Shown: positions 1-11,984 of the stretch, piece after piece | Position numbering within the stretch: the first letter of the stretch is position 1 | How the letters are laid out: every line of letters begins with the position of its first letter | From: Ampullaceana balthica | Lineage: Eukaryota; Mollusca; Gastropoda; Lymnaeidae | NCBI GenBank assembly: GCA_944989445.1 | Contig: CALYLW010000019.1 | Location: 1,982,648-2,046,647 of the forward strand | DNA length: 64,000 bases | Reading direction: 5' to 3' | Translations under genes and position numbers: made by a program | Notes under the pieces: generated by a model | What the model was told of the DNA's origin: nothing | The model's database searches: none | What the model saw: the letters and a program-made list of their open reading frames with translations, nothing else

Positions 1-417
1 AAGTCTCAGAGAGTCCACCACCGCTCGGCGTGGTACCATGTCCCTGGGAGGTACTCCACGCCGCAGGAGAGGGTCCCCAAAAAGCGCATGCAGAAGACGG
101 AGAACGCCAGAGACATCGAGGCTTTCATTGCCCTCAGGGCGAAGTGGGAGAAAGAGAGGCAGAGGCAACTCCCGGACCTGGCGGCCCTCAAGCAAGGTCA
201 AGGTCACGAGATCAGTAAACATACAGTCAACAATATGCCAGTCAGGTCATTGGGTCAGCATGACTTTGAGAACTCTGATAAACAACCAGACTCTATGCCC
301 ACCAACACCAGGGATGACCAGCAGGTCAAAGAATATTCCAGCCCAAGGTCGGTCAAGGGTCAAGGTGAGCAGTACAATCAAATTGTCAAATTCAGGGAGC
401 CCATCATTGCAAACTAG
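1..417 (+). CDS. 3'-terminal coding exon of an unidentified gene (5' part outside window)
   Basis: One frame is open from base 1 to a TAG at 415-417, giving about 138 residues with no need for a start codon, so this is best read as the last exon of a gene entering from the left. The first half (residues about 1-65) has ordinary globular or helical composition: an aromatic and basic stretch (SAWYHVPGRYSTP), then KRMQKTENARDIEAF and a charged helix (AKWEKERQRQL). The second half is polar and low complexity (Q, S, N, D rich). GC content is well above the flanking DNA and drops at the stop, which supports coding. I do not recognise the family; the Arg/Tyr/Pro-rich start followed by a helical tail resembles small axonemal or ciliary proteins, but that is only an impression. 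Whether base 1 lies inside the exon or near its acceptor cannot be told. Confidence 0.5.
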   Translation, partial: KSQRVHHRSAWYHVPGRYSTPQERVPKKRMQKTENARDIEAFIALRAKWEKERQRQLPDLAALKQGQGHEISKHTVNNMPVRSLGQHDFENSDKQPDSMPTNTRDDQQVKEYSSPRSVKGQGEQYNQIVKFREPIIAN

Positions 418-440
418 TTGTTAAAAAAAACAGCAAAAAT

Positions 441-446
441 AATAAA
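441..446 (+). promoter_or_regulatory. Poly(A) signal AATAAA of the upstream gene
   Basis: AATAAA lies 24 bases after the stop codon of the exon at 1-417, in an A-rich stretch. The 3'UTR would be very short, but placement and orientation fit. Confidence 0.45.
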
Positions 447-734
447 TAAAGTAACTTCCAAAAAATGGCTTCCAAACGCTGTTCAAAGGGACACTATCAC
501 GTTTTTCAATCAACACATCGCCCAAACTTGAGTCCACTGATTGGTCAAGGAAAGAACTCCAGGATGAGCCATAATTTCAAGAAAGACTTTATAAAGAAAT
601 TCTAAGTGTTTATCAATTCTTGGGCATCATGGGTTATTTTCTCTACCATTCTTTGAGCTTCAATCTGTTTCTATTGTTTTGATAACCTCTATGTCCAAGC
701 CAGTAAAATATAGAGAGATAGAAATAGATATATA

Positions 735-772
<38 letters not shown>

Positions 773-1206
773 CTAAACATATATTTATACTTTCAAAACT
801 AAAAAAGTCTTAGCTGACCATTTGAGCTAAAGCAAAAGAACTGGATGTCTCTATTAGTGTCACACATAAGACAACCTTTTCACAATGCCAAAATGTTTCA
901 GATTTCAGCTGTAGATGTTGTCAGGGAGACAAAAGCTCTAGTGTAAACATGGCGTAGTCAGTGACAGAACGGCTGTGACATACTTTTGATGTTTAATATT
1001 ATTGATGTTTAACATAAATATTGTTGAAGTTTTTATATTGTTGATGTTTAATATTGCATATCATTTTTAATCAAAATATATGTTTAATTTCTTTGTACTA
1101 GTTTGTACTGTATTTTTTATAAGCCATTAAAAATCATAAATTTGTTTAATGACTTTAAGAAAAAAAGTCAAATTGTGGGGATTTAAATTTGTAATTAAAG
1201 AGTTAA
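447..1206. other. AT-rich non-coding DNA with a (TA)n tract
   Basis: No open frame or gene signal. A TA microsatellite sits at about 729-771. The short phrase TTGATGTTTAA(C/T)AT recurs several times near 985-1060. Confidence 0.6.
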
Positions 1207-1616
1207 GGGGCCATCCATAAATGACATCACGCACCTAGGGGGGTCCACACATTTGTGACGATGTGTGATGAGGGGGAGTTGTTGTTTTTTTTGTGGAGAA
1301 ATGTGACGTCACACATCAAAACTGACAACTTCAAATAAAAGTTCCATTTAAATATTTGATTGTTTACAATTTATTTAATGACTTTTTACATTGCTTCAGA
1401 CGTGTTACGATATCAGAGTGCAACCTTACACTATATAATACTTAAATGAAAAAAAAATATTTGAGACATGCTCATTTTCAAATCGAAAATAAGGTTTTTA
1501 TGGGGGGAGGGGGGCAAAGCTTTGTGACGTCATATTGGAGAGGGGAACTAAGTTTTTGTGGGGAGGGGGAGTCAAAAATCGACCAAAATCGCTTGACATG
1601 ATTTATGGAAGGCCCC
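1207..1616. mobile_element. MITE, Harbinger-like, 410 bp
   Basis: Imperfect terminal inverted repeats of about 25 bp bound the element: the left end starts GGGGCCATCCATAAATGA and the complement of the right end starts GGGGCCTTCCATAAATCA. The flanks are TTAA on the left and TAAC on the right, so a 3-bp TAA target duplication is possible, as for PIF/Harbinger elements. The interior has G-rich stretches and no reading frame. A shorter relative is at 40561-40727. Confidence 0.6.
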
Positions 1617-1858
1617 TAACCTCAAAGCAAAAATGTAAAATAAACATAGCTTATTGAATGTTTTAATTATTTGAACTTAAGAATATGTATGTTCTTTCCA
1701 AAAAACTTTGACTTATGAATTATGGAGGTAATTACTTTAACAAAAAAAATTATCACACATACCGTCATGTGCCATTTGGTCCGTTTCTTTTCCCTCCCAA
1801 GGGAAATAATAACTCACCTCAGAGGGTTAGGCGTGTGTTGGGGAGTATTTTACCTTAG

Positions 1859-2069
1859 GCGTGACTAATCCAATGATTATAGTGATTATAGCATGACTAA
1901 TCCAATGATTATAGTGATTATATCACGTCTAATCCAATGATTATAGTGATTATAGCACGACTAATCCAGTGATTATAGCATAACTAATCCAATGGTTATA
2001 GTGATTATAACACGTCTAATCCAATGATTATAGTGATTATAGCACGTCTAATCCAATGATTATAGCAGG
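1859..2069. repeat. 32-bp minisatellite, about 6-7 copies
   Basis: The core CTAATCCAATGATTATAGTG recurs at about 32-bp spacing; one copy is shortened by loss of the second half. The end merges into unique sequence near AGCAGGAATTG. Confidence 0.85.
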
Positions 2070-2714
2070 AATTGATTAAGTACCCTGACCTGACAGCTCT
2101 CTGTATCCCCAACTCTCCTGATATACAAGTTTACAAATGTAGCAGAACTTTGACAACGAGTGGCAGTTATCTCCCCTTTTTTCTGTGATTTTGTGTTTAA
2201 AAAAAAAGGGCATAACTAACCACGCCCCCTCCTTCTTTTCAACATAGACTAGCTATGACGTCATATCTGTGATATGTTTGAGATAAATCTGCCGTCCTAT
2301 CTGTGATACCTTACATAACTCTACCTTCATGTCTGTCGATATGTTTTATTCAACAGTCCAATAATGTCCATGTTTGTGATGCATGTTTAAAAAAAAATCC
2401 TTTTAATATCAAGCAATTGACTTAAATTTCTTATTTATTTCAATAACAAAACCTTTTATTATTATGTACAACAAATAAAACATATCTTTTAAGAATCTAT
2501 GGGTGTTTATGTAACATTTATATGGAATGAAATACGATATCAAAATAAATTAAAGCATTATCCCAAGTACCTTTCAGACAAGAGCATAGGGCTGCAAAGC
2601 AATGCTTTACATGGACGTAACAATTGCAAACGAAAGGACGAAGGATTGTGGTTCTTGGTTTGTCAATATCCCCTGACCCAACACCGCTCTCCTCCCCTAA
2701 CAACCTTGTGATAA
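2070..2714. other. Non-coding DNA, nothing recognised
   Basis: AT-rich with homopolymer A runs. The short open frames here are not supported by composition or any motif. Confidence 0.5.
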
Positions 2715-5700
2715 TCAACCACTCGACTGTATCAACCACTGGACTGTATCAACCACTCGACTGTATCAACCACTCTACTGTATCAACAACTCGACTGTAT
2801 CAACCACTCGACTGCATCAACCACTGGACTGTATCAACCACTGGACTGTATCAACCACTGGACTGTATCAACCACTCAACTGTATCAACCAATCCACTGT
2901 ATCAACCACTCGACTGTATCAACCACTCTACTGTATCAACCACTCGACTGTATCAACCACTCGACTGTATCGACCACTGGACTGTATCAACCACTCGACT
3001 GTATCAACCACTCGACTGTATCGACCACTGGACTGTATCAACCACTCGACTGTATCAACCACTGGACTGTATCAACCACTGGACTGTATCAACCACTGGA
3101 CTGTATCAACCACTCAACTGTATCAACCAATCCACTGTATCAACCACTCGACTGTATCAACCACTCTACTGTATCAACCACTCGACTGTATCGACCACTG
3201 GACTGTATCAACCACTCGACTGTATCAACCACTCGACTGTATCGACCAATCGACTGTATCAACCGCTCGACTGTATCAACCACTCTACTGTATCAACCAC
3301 TCTACTGTATCAACCACTCTACTGTATCAACCACTCGACTGTATCAACCACTCGACTGTATCAACCACTCTACTGTATCAACCGCTCGACTGTATCAACC
3401 GCTCGACTGTATCAACCACTCTACTGTATCAACCACTCTACTGTATCAACCACTCTACTGTATCAACCACTCGACTGTATCAACCACTCTACTGTATCAA
3501 CCACTCGACTGTATCAACCATTCGACTGTAACAACCACACGACTGTACCAACCACTCGACTGTATCAACCACTCTACTGTATCAACCACTCGACTGTATC
3601 AACCATTCGACTGTATTAACCACTCTACCGTATCAACCACTCTACAGTATCAACCACTCTACCGTATCAACCACTCTACAGTATCAACCACTCTACCGTA
3701 TCAACCCCTCTACAGTATCAACCACTCTACCGTATCAACCACTCCACTGTATCAACCACTCTACTGTATCAACCACTCGACTGCATCAACCACTCGACTG
3801 TATCAACCATTCGACTGTATCAACCACTCTACCGTATCAACCACTCTACAGTATCAACCACTCTACCGTATCAACCACTCCACTGTATCAACAACTCTAC
3901 TGTATCAACCACTCTGCTGTATCAACCACTCGACTGTATCAACCACTCGACTGTATCAACCACTCGACTGTATCAACCACTCTACTGTATCAACCACTCT
4001 GCTGTATCAACCACTCTACTGTATCAACCACTCGACTGTATCAACCATTCGACTGTATCAACCACTCGACTGTATCAACCATTCGACTGTATCAAACACT
4101 CTACCGTATCAACCATTCGACTGTATAAACCACTCTACTGTATCAACCACTCGACTGTATCAACCATTCGACTGTATCAACCACTCTACTGTATCAACCA
4201 CTCTACCGTATCAACCACATTAGCGTATCAACCACTCGACTGTTTCAACAATTCGACTGTATCAACCACTCGACTGTATCAACAACTCGACTGTATCAAC
4301 CATTCGACTGTATCAACCACTCTACCGTATCAACCACTCTACTGTATCAACCATTCGACTGTATCAACCACTCGACTGTATCAACCACTCTACCGTATCA
4401 ACCACTCTACTGTATCAACCATTCGACTGCATCAACCACTCGACTGTATCAACCACTCGACTGTATCAACCACTCTACCGTATCAACCACTCTACCGTAT
4501 CAACCACTGCACTGTATCAACCATTCGACTGTAACAACCACTCGACTGTACCAACCACTCGACTGTACCAACCACTCGACTGTATCAACCACTCTACTGT
4601 ATCAACCACTCGACTGTATCAACCATTCGACTGTATCAACCACTCTACCGTATCAACCACTCTACAGTATCAACCACTCTACCGTATCAACCACTCTACA
4701 GTATCAACCACTCTACCGTATCAACCACTCTACAGTATCAACCACTCTACCGTATCAACCACTCCACTGTATCAACCACTCTACTGTATCAACCACTCGA
4801 CTGCATCAACCACTCGACTGTATCAACCATTCGACTGTATCAACCACTCTACCGTATCAACCACTCTACAGTATCAACCACTCTACCGTATCAACCACTC
4901 CACTGTATCAACAACTCTACTGTATCAACCACTCTGCTGTATCAACCACTCGACTGTATCAACCACTCGACTGTATCAACCACTCTACTGTATCAACCAC
5001 TCTGCTGTATCAACCACTCTACTGTATCAACCACTCTGCTGTATCAACCACTCCCCTGTATCAACCACTCTGCTGTATCAATCACTCCACTGTATCAACC
5101 ACTCTACTGTATCAACCACTCTACTGTATCAACCACTCTACTGTATCAACCACTGAAATGTATCAACCACTGGACTGTATCAACCACTCTGCTGTATCAA
5201 CCACTCTGCTGTATCAACCACTCTACTGTATCAACCACTCTGCTGTATCAACCACTCTACTGTATCAACCACTCTGCTGTATCAACCACTCCCCTGTATC
5301 AACCACTCTGCTGTATCAACCACTCGACTGTATCAACCACTCCACTGTATCAACCACTCTACTGTATCAACCACTCTACTGTATCAACCACTGGACTGTA
5401 TCAACCACTCTACTGTATCAACCACTGGACTGTATCAACCACTCTACTGTATCAACCACTGGACTGTATCAACCACTGGACTGTATCAACCACTCTGCTG
5501 TATCAACCACTCCACTGTATCAACCACTCGACTGTATCAACCACTCTGCTGTATCAACCACTCCACTGTATCAACCACTCGACTGTATCAATCAATCGAC
5601 TGTATCAACCACTCTACCGTATCAACCACTCGACTGTACCAACCACTCTACTGTATCAACCACTCGACTGTATCAACCACTCTACCGTATCAACCACTCG

Positions 5701-5858
5701 ACTGTACCAACCACTCTACTGTATCAACCACTCTACCGTATCAACCACTCTACCGTATCAACCACTCGACTGTACCAACCACTCTACTGTATCAACCACT
5801 CTACCGTATCAACCACTCTACCGTATCAACCACTCTACCGTATCAACCACTCGACTGT
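2715..5858. repeat. 17-bp minisatellite, about 185 copies
   Basis: The unit CCACTCGACTGTATCAA repeats head to tail for 3.1 kb, with variants at the CTCGACT position (CTCTACT, CTGGACT, CTCTGCT, CTCTACC, TTCGACT). Seventeen is not a multiple of three, so the frame cycles every 51 bp and long stop-free frames arise by chance; they are not genes. Variant order shows a higher-order copy: 3541-3960 and 4561-4980 match almost base for base at an offset of 1020 bp (60 units). Confidence 0.97.
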
Positions 5859-6041
5859 TTCACTGGGCCCCGAAGAAAACAAGAAACAACAGAAAACAAA
5901 ACTAGCTTTGTTATCCTGCATACAACCAGACGAGAACATACACTGTAGGAATCCATTAACAAATCCAGATCCCAAATTAAGATTAGCAGCAATCCGGTAA
6001 TGCGGCTAATGAAATCGACGCTTTCTTCCCTGACCAAATAA

Positions 6042-6556
6042 TTGATATTAAAAGTTACTTTCAAAGTGATATTAAAAGTTACTTTCAAAGTGATATTAAA
6101 AGTTACTTTCAAAGTGATATTAAAAGTTACTTTCAAAGTGATATTAAAAGTTACTTTCAAAGTGATATTAAAAGTTACTTTCAAAGTGATATTAAAAGTT
6201 ACTTTCAAAGTGATATTAAAAGTTACTTTCAAAGTGATATTAAAAGTTACTTTCAAAGTGATATTAAAAGTTACTTTCAAAGTGATATTAAAAGTTACTT
6301 TCAAAGTGATATTAAAAGTTACTTTCAAAGTGATATTAAAAGTTACTTTCAAAGTGATATTAAAAGTTACTTTCAAAGTGATATTAAAAGTTACTTTCAA
6401 AGTGATATTAAAAGTTACTTTCAAAGTGATATTAAAAGTTACTTTCAAAGTGATATTAAAAGTTACTTTCAAAGTGATATTAAAAGTTACTTTCAAAGTG
6501 ATATTAAAAGTTACTTTCAAAGTGATATTAAAAGTTACTTTCAAAGTGATATTCAA
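6042..6556. repeat. 24-bp minisatellite, about 21 nearly perfect copies
   Basis: The unit contains GATATTAAAAGTTACTTTCA and repeats every 24 bp with no visible substitution until the last copy. As 24 is a multiple of three, frames on both strands stay open for more than 200 codons (ILKVTFKV on +, NITLKVTF on -). The frames are a by-product of the repeat and no gene is called. Confidence 0.97.
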
Positions 6557-7490
6557 ACTTTTAAATAATTTTTTTTTAAATAATGAGATCACGTTAACAA
6601 TGAAATTATTTTTAAAAAGAAACCTTAAATATTCCGGGCTAACACTGACACAGACTGATACGTTTTCTGACCCAGCAATGCTGTCGTGTTGACCTCCCAC
6701 CCATGGTTTGTTTGTTTATGTCACCCTGGTCTGAAGGGTAGATTCGATCACATAGTCGAGATTTAGAAAAAAAATCGATCTTCATTGCACCTCTAACCCA
6801 CCCACAGACTTACCTGAGCTGTCATTATCTGACAGATAAGGTGGGCGTTCTGGTGAAATGAAAATCTCGAACCCAAATGTCCACTTTGATCTAGCCTACT
6901 CTCTAGTCATGTTTTCTTGTGAAGGGGACGGTAACGTAAAATTGGTTAAAGTGGTAATTGAGATGTTAGCCTCAATAATTCAAGGAAATATTTGATATTT
7001 ATATATATCGCTAAAGACATCGCTAGCGTGTGATCCTTCAACTATTAAGCTATGTTCCAATATCTAAAAATCGGATATTGATTTAACGCTGGGAATATCT
7101 TCTTTCTCCAACAAAGTGAATTAACTTTTGATTTGCAAACGAATAAGGTAAGTAACTAAATGCTTGTGTACGATTAATGAATGCCTCTGAGGGACCAGAA
7201 GGGGACGTACCGTAAATATAGGGCACCACAAGGACAGACAACAGCGAAAACTGAGATTTTTCAGTCTTTGCGTTAGTAAAACCCGGAATCAAAAGTCGGA
7301 GAATATTTACATTGAATGGCACTGTCAGAGGGCACCAAAGACATGGGGGCATTAATGAAATTGAGCATAACTAAATTGGGAGGCAGCGGACTGAGGCACC
7401 AAAGGAGTCATAAATTACAGTTGGAATCAGACACATGGGAGTTAAATATTTAAGAGAACCAATGATAAATGTCATGGGGCACATATGACA
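6557..7490. other. Non-coding DNA, nothing recognised
   Basis: Mixed composition, T-rich at first. A 90-codon minus-strand frame at 7083-7352 has no supporting motif. Confidence 0.5.
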
Positions 7491-7497
7491 TTGCGTA

Positions 7498-7888
7498 TAC
7501 TTGACATGGAGCACTTAAGACATTGTGCACACTTTACATGGGGCACATATGACATTGTCCACACTTGACATGGGGCACATATGACATTGTGCACACTTGA
7601 CATGGGGCACTTGTGACATTGTGCATACTTGACATGGGGCACTTATGACATTGTGCATACTTGACATGGAGCACTTATGAAATTGTGCACACTTTACACG
7701 GGGCACATATGACATTGTCCACACTTGACATGGGGCACTTATGACATTGTGCACACTTTACATGGGGCACATATGAAATTGTCCACACTTGACATGGGGC
7801 ACATATGACATTGTGCACACTTGACATGGGGCACTTGTGACATTGTGGACACTTGACATGGGACACTTATGACATTGTGCATACTTGA
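7498..7888. repeat. 32-bp minisatellite built of two 16-bp halves, about 12 copies
   Basis: Each 32-bp unit is a dimer of related 16-mers, roughly TTGACATGGGGCACTT plus ATGACATTGTGCACAC. Each half carries a GACAT core. The array passes directly into the 16-bp array that follows. Confidence 0.93.
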
Positions 7889-8072
7889 CATGGAGTATCA
7901 CTGACATGGGGTATCACTGACATGGTGTATCACTGACATGGGGTATCACTGACATGGTGTATCACTGACATGGGGTATCACTGACATGGTGTATCACTGA
8001 CATGGGGTATCACTGACATGGGGTATCACTGACATGGGGTATCACTGACATGGGGTATCACTGACATGGGGT
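7889..8072. repeat. 16-bp minisatellite, about 11 copies
   Basis: The unit is TGACATGGGGTATCAC. Copies with GGGG and GGTG alternate over 7904-8010, a nascent dimer pattern, and become uniform GGGG afterwards. It shares its GACATGG(G/A)G core with the preceding 32-bp array. Confidence 0.93.
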
Positions 8073-8429
8073 ACATTTGAATAGAGTTGCATGAGCAAAG
8101 AAGATCACTATGATGACATGTTTGTGTCAAGTGGCTTGTAGGCTGTTATTAATGACAGTTTTAAATGTCTTTGGTAGAACCAATTTTAGTGATGAGAATA
8201 CTGCAACATGTACTCATAGATCACTCATGTTCCAATGGCCTCTCTTGATGTTAGATAAATGTCACGTGATAATTCTCAGAAATAAGTGTCTTTGAAATTC
8301 GTTCAAATCAATTAAAATAATTGAAAACAAATTAACAACAAAGTAGAAAAGTTATGTGATAAACAATCAAAGTAACAACTACAGCTGAAGTAATTTTCAC
8401 TTCCTCCCACGTAGCCATTGTCCTACGAT
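8073..8429. other. Non-coding DNA, nothing recognised
   Basis: One 61-codon + frame at 8110-8295 without supporting features; otherwise AT-rich. Confidence 0.5.
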
Positions 8430-8665
8430 AAATGTATAACCACCGCTCTAAAGATGTTGTATTGGCCTAAAATTTTTAGAGCGCTTGCATTAAAGATGAA
8501 TTTGCTAACTAATTTAGAACTCCTGCCATAAAGAGGTTTCCTTGGCCTACTAATTTAGAACTCCTGCCATAAAGAGGTTTCATTGGCCTACTAATTTAGA
8601 ACTCCTGCCATAAAGAGGTTTCATTGGCCTACTAATTTAGAGCCCGTGTCCTAAAGATGTTGTTT
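8430..8665. repeat. 41-bp minisatellite, 3 clean and 2-3 degenerate copies
   Basis: The core AACTCCTGCCATAAAGAGGT recurs at 41-bp spacing, linked by TTGGCCTACTAATTTAG. Diverged copies containing CTAAAGATGTTG lie at both edges. Confidence 0.85.
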
Positions 8666-9268
8666 ACAAACAATTCATCTCCCTTATGAACGTGCTGGAA
8701 ATCGACCTTTGACCTTTCTGTAGTAGGGCTAATTGACGCATGCGCAAGTCGTATCCATTAATAATACAATGGCTGGAGATGGTGGTCGAGAAACGTTCCA
8801 ACAGAAGCAAACTTGAAGATTGAAGCAGTTGAATGCAGGGGTGGACTGGGGAGTTCAAGCAGCCCGGGAAACAAAAAAAGCGGCCCTTTCTTCATAACTT
8901 TTATTTTCCTTGTTCATTTTTTCCATCCAAACCTGAGGGCCGAGGCCTTCAAAGTCATGGGTCACTTAACAAATTACAATATATAATAACCAAAAAAAAT
9001 ATTTAAAAATAAAAAATCGCATTTATATTTATAAAGAAAATAAAAAGAATGGGTCAATTTAAGTTATAAATCAAATTTATTCGGACTCACTGTGATGGTG
9101 TTTATAGTATAAGCAACTTCTTTAAGCTGGGTGCCATTTCGGCTACATGATCTATAATTGTGTCATTATTCAGTTCACTTAAAATTAAAACATCGGTGTC
9201 TGTTGACATAAGCATAAAAGCGTCAAGGTGTGTAGAAGTCAATGAACTTCGCAAGCGATTCTAAATGT

Positions 9269-11569
9269 CATGGCCGGCCCTAGAGTATGTGGGGCGCAAG
9301 GCCCCCGAGGCCAAGGCAGCAGATGAGGAGCGAGACCCATGCAAACATTTGCATTTCTACATATATTAAATGATATGAAATAACACATTAAATTACTTAA
9401 ATTTTTACTCTAACAGCATTGACACATCGATGAAAACAGTTTTAATTGAAGATCATAAAACTAAAAAATTTTTTATAATAATTAAAAAAATGTGTTTTGG
9501 TGTGCTAATTACACAGTTTATATATTTATTATACAATTAACAATATAAACTATATACACTAGCTTTGGTTTGGCTATATCTTCTACTTCCACCTTGTTTT
9601 TACAACTTACAAGCAAAGCTTGTGAGCTTTTGCGGCTGCAAGATCTGAAATACTTGTAAGTTTAATATTGTCAAGATTCTTAGCAACATAAGTCTCATTG
9701 TCAAAATAGCTAAGTTACTGAGTTACTGAGTTACTGAGTTACTGAGCCGATCTTGAATCATTGTTTATCCCATAAAGGTTTTAATAAGTTTTAGTTTCGA
9801 AAAGCTTCTTTTTTCTGAAGCCAAAGTGACAGGAATAGTTGGAAGTGTTTGAATTGCGATGTGTTTGTTAGGAAAGTCACTATAACGTTTTTTTTTACTG
9901 AAAGAAACTGCAAAATATTAACAGGATCGTTGTAGGTAACTGCAGGAATTATGGAACTCAATGATTGCTACTCACCAGCAAGCATGAAACCATCATGATC
10001 ATTACTTTCGCAGGCAGTGAGCTTTTCTCAAGATTCATACAGCAATTCAGCAGATCATTGTTTTGTAATTGATGAACTTTATAAAGAAATGCTATTGTTG
10101 TTTCAAAACCGAAATTTCTGTAAGAGTTCCTCCATTTGCAAGTATTTACCATGCTCTCAACTTCAGTTACTAGACTGACAGAAATATTTTGTAATTATTT
10201 GCTGATGTAATTAAATTGGATTAATATGTCGTACCAAAAAGCATTTGAAACAGTGAAATTGAAGTTCTTAAGTTGTTTTCACAAAGACTCTGCTTCACTT
10301 CAAACTTTTGGATCACTACTTTGCTATGGTGGTACTTTGAAAAGTGCATCATCGATTTCTCCTTCTTGATATCGCACTACCTTTCCACTTTCCACATGGC
10401 TTTCCAATTATTTTTTTTTCACAAAGTGGTTTCACGGCAATATTTCAAACATACTTGGAAAATAAAGCCCATCGCTTTGTTGAAGCAGAAAATAAAATAC
10501 AGATTGTTAAATTATTTACGAAAAAAAACGTCAGTGCATCAGGACACGTTTTTACTATATAACATAGCAGCAAGATGTAGCTGTGAAGGGCATTGGCCAT
10601 ATCCTTGACCACGGATATCAGAAACATCTAAGCCCAATTTTCTCAGTTCCAATAGTAAAACACCAAGCAGTTGTTGCCAAGTACTTTCTTCCACTTCTAG
10701 AAAACTTATGAAGCTCATGAGATACTTCAGAATATCTACCTCCTTGGCTTACATAGCGCATTGTCAGTGACGTCTGTTCTTGGTGACATTGGCACGGTGT
10801 GCAATAAAGTATTAATAAAAGTTTTTATCTGATTTTACTCTTCATACAATAATTTTCCTTACCTTATTTCCCATCAACGAAATGAGTTCGTTCTGAATAC
10901 GCTTTTCTAAAGTAGTGATCATGAATTTCATCAAATTTTATTCTTCATATATTTTCCTTCAAAACCGAAACAAATTTTGCCAGCAATTCCACGAGACCCA
11001 GAAAGTTTCCATTGTGTGCCTGATGTATTTATCAACTGAACTACGAAATAGCTGAGCGAGAAATTGGATAATGTCCATGAGACGTTGAAATACACTTTGC
11101 AAATGAGCGTTTTCACTGTTTATTATTTTTTGGTTGCTTGTCGATTGTCATTGTTTTGTCAGCCTGATTTTCATCTCAAACTATTCCAAAGTAGATGTCA
11201 TATGTTTCTTTGATTTATCCTGATCAGACAGTCTAACACATTTTTATTTCAATTACCATAGCAAGTTAAAGCCTAAAAGTGGCGTTCTCTTTTTTAAATA
11301 TATTCTGAATACATAAATGCTTTCTAAAATACGCCAGGAAAAATACATTTTGCGTTAGGATTTAGGATGATTATAATATTTTATTATATTAGTATGGACT
11401 TTTTCTAATTATTTTATTCTGAACAAATAAATATTAAGTTTTCTTGATACGCTGTTATAAAAAAATGTATTGCGTAATACAAATCAAATTGTAAAAAGTA
11501 GTAAAAATGTTAAGTCAAAGCGCGGGGCACTGAATCCTGAAAAGTTGCCTTGCCCTAAGGCCGGCCCTG
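9269..11569 (-). mobile_element. Nested hAT-like element inside the outer hAT
   Basis: The left end reads CATGGCCGGCCCTAGAG and the complement of the right end reads CAGGGCCGGCCTTAGGG, an imperfect inverted pair. The 8-bp flanks (CTAAATGT and ATTTTAAT) do not match, so the target duplication is lost or the boundary is off by a few bases. The interior carries transposase remains on the minus strand. Confidence 0.7.
9760..10640 (-). pseudogene. hAT transposase fossil (ZMYM1-like group)
   Basis: On the minus strand the translation at about 9780-9850 reads PTIPVTLASEKRSFSKLKLI, close to the C-terminal dimerisation region of hAT transposases (typically VT.AS.ERSFSKLK.IK). Upstream, at 9958-10152, LYKVHQLQNNDLLNCCMNLE resembles the segment before the final domain in ZMYM1-like hAT proteins. 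At 10445-10627 a further frame holds FSASTKRWALF, like the conserved S.TKRW segment. The pieces are in different frames and broken by stops, so the gene is dead. The N-terminal part is not recognisable beyond about 10640, although decayed sequence continues to 11120. Confidence 0.65.
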
Positions 11570-11984
11570 ATTTTAATTTAGAGAAATATCTCTCACAAGC
11601 TACTTGGGTAGACGACAGTCAATAAGAGTTTATATTCACTAAAGAGATGCTTGTATGTTTGCCCATAGAAACTGTATTTATGTAGTACAGAAAAGCAGAA
11701 AACAGGACATTTTTGGCAAGATTAATTATTATTATAACACCGGCCCTCGCTGCCCACCGGGAATTTTCCAGGTGTCCCGGCGGTCCAGCCCACCCCTGGT
11801 TGAATGACGTAAATCTTCCAAAAAATTGGATTAATCTTTGCAAACATGACCAATAAGAACTGAACATTTCAATTTCATTATGGTATTCAAATGCATTTTT
11901 TTTGCAGGTCGAAAATGCTGAATAGGCAAGTATAGTACAACCAGGCAATAAACAGTACAATTTCTCTGATTCGGTGAAGATAAT

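Larger units (their letters stand above)
8836..11798. mobile_element. hAT-type DNA transposon with 8-bp target duplication
   Basis: The left end begins CAGGGGTGGACTGG and the complement of the right end begins CAGGGGTGGGCTGG. The 8 bases outside each end are identical (GTTGAATG at 8828-8835 and 11799-11806), the target-site duplication expected of hAT elements. The outer element is about 660 bp (8836-9268 plus 11570-11798) and shows no transposase of its own, so it is probably non-autonomous. It is interrupted by a second hAT-like element. The right end lies about 110 bp before the probable acceptor of the gene at 11985. Confidence 0.85.

Noticed and set aside
2624..6000. Open frames of 331 and 280 codons (repeating YQPLDCINHSTVSTT)
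   Set aside because: They are translations of the 17-bp minisatellite and follow its cycle of three units; no start, splice or domain evidence.
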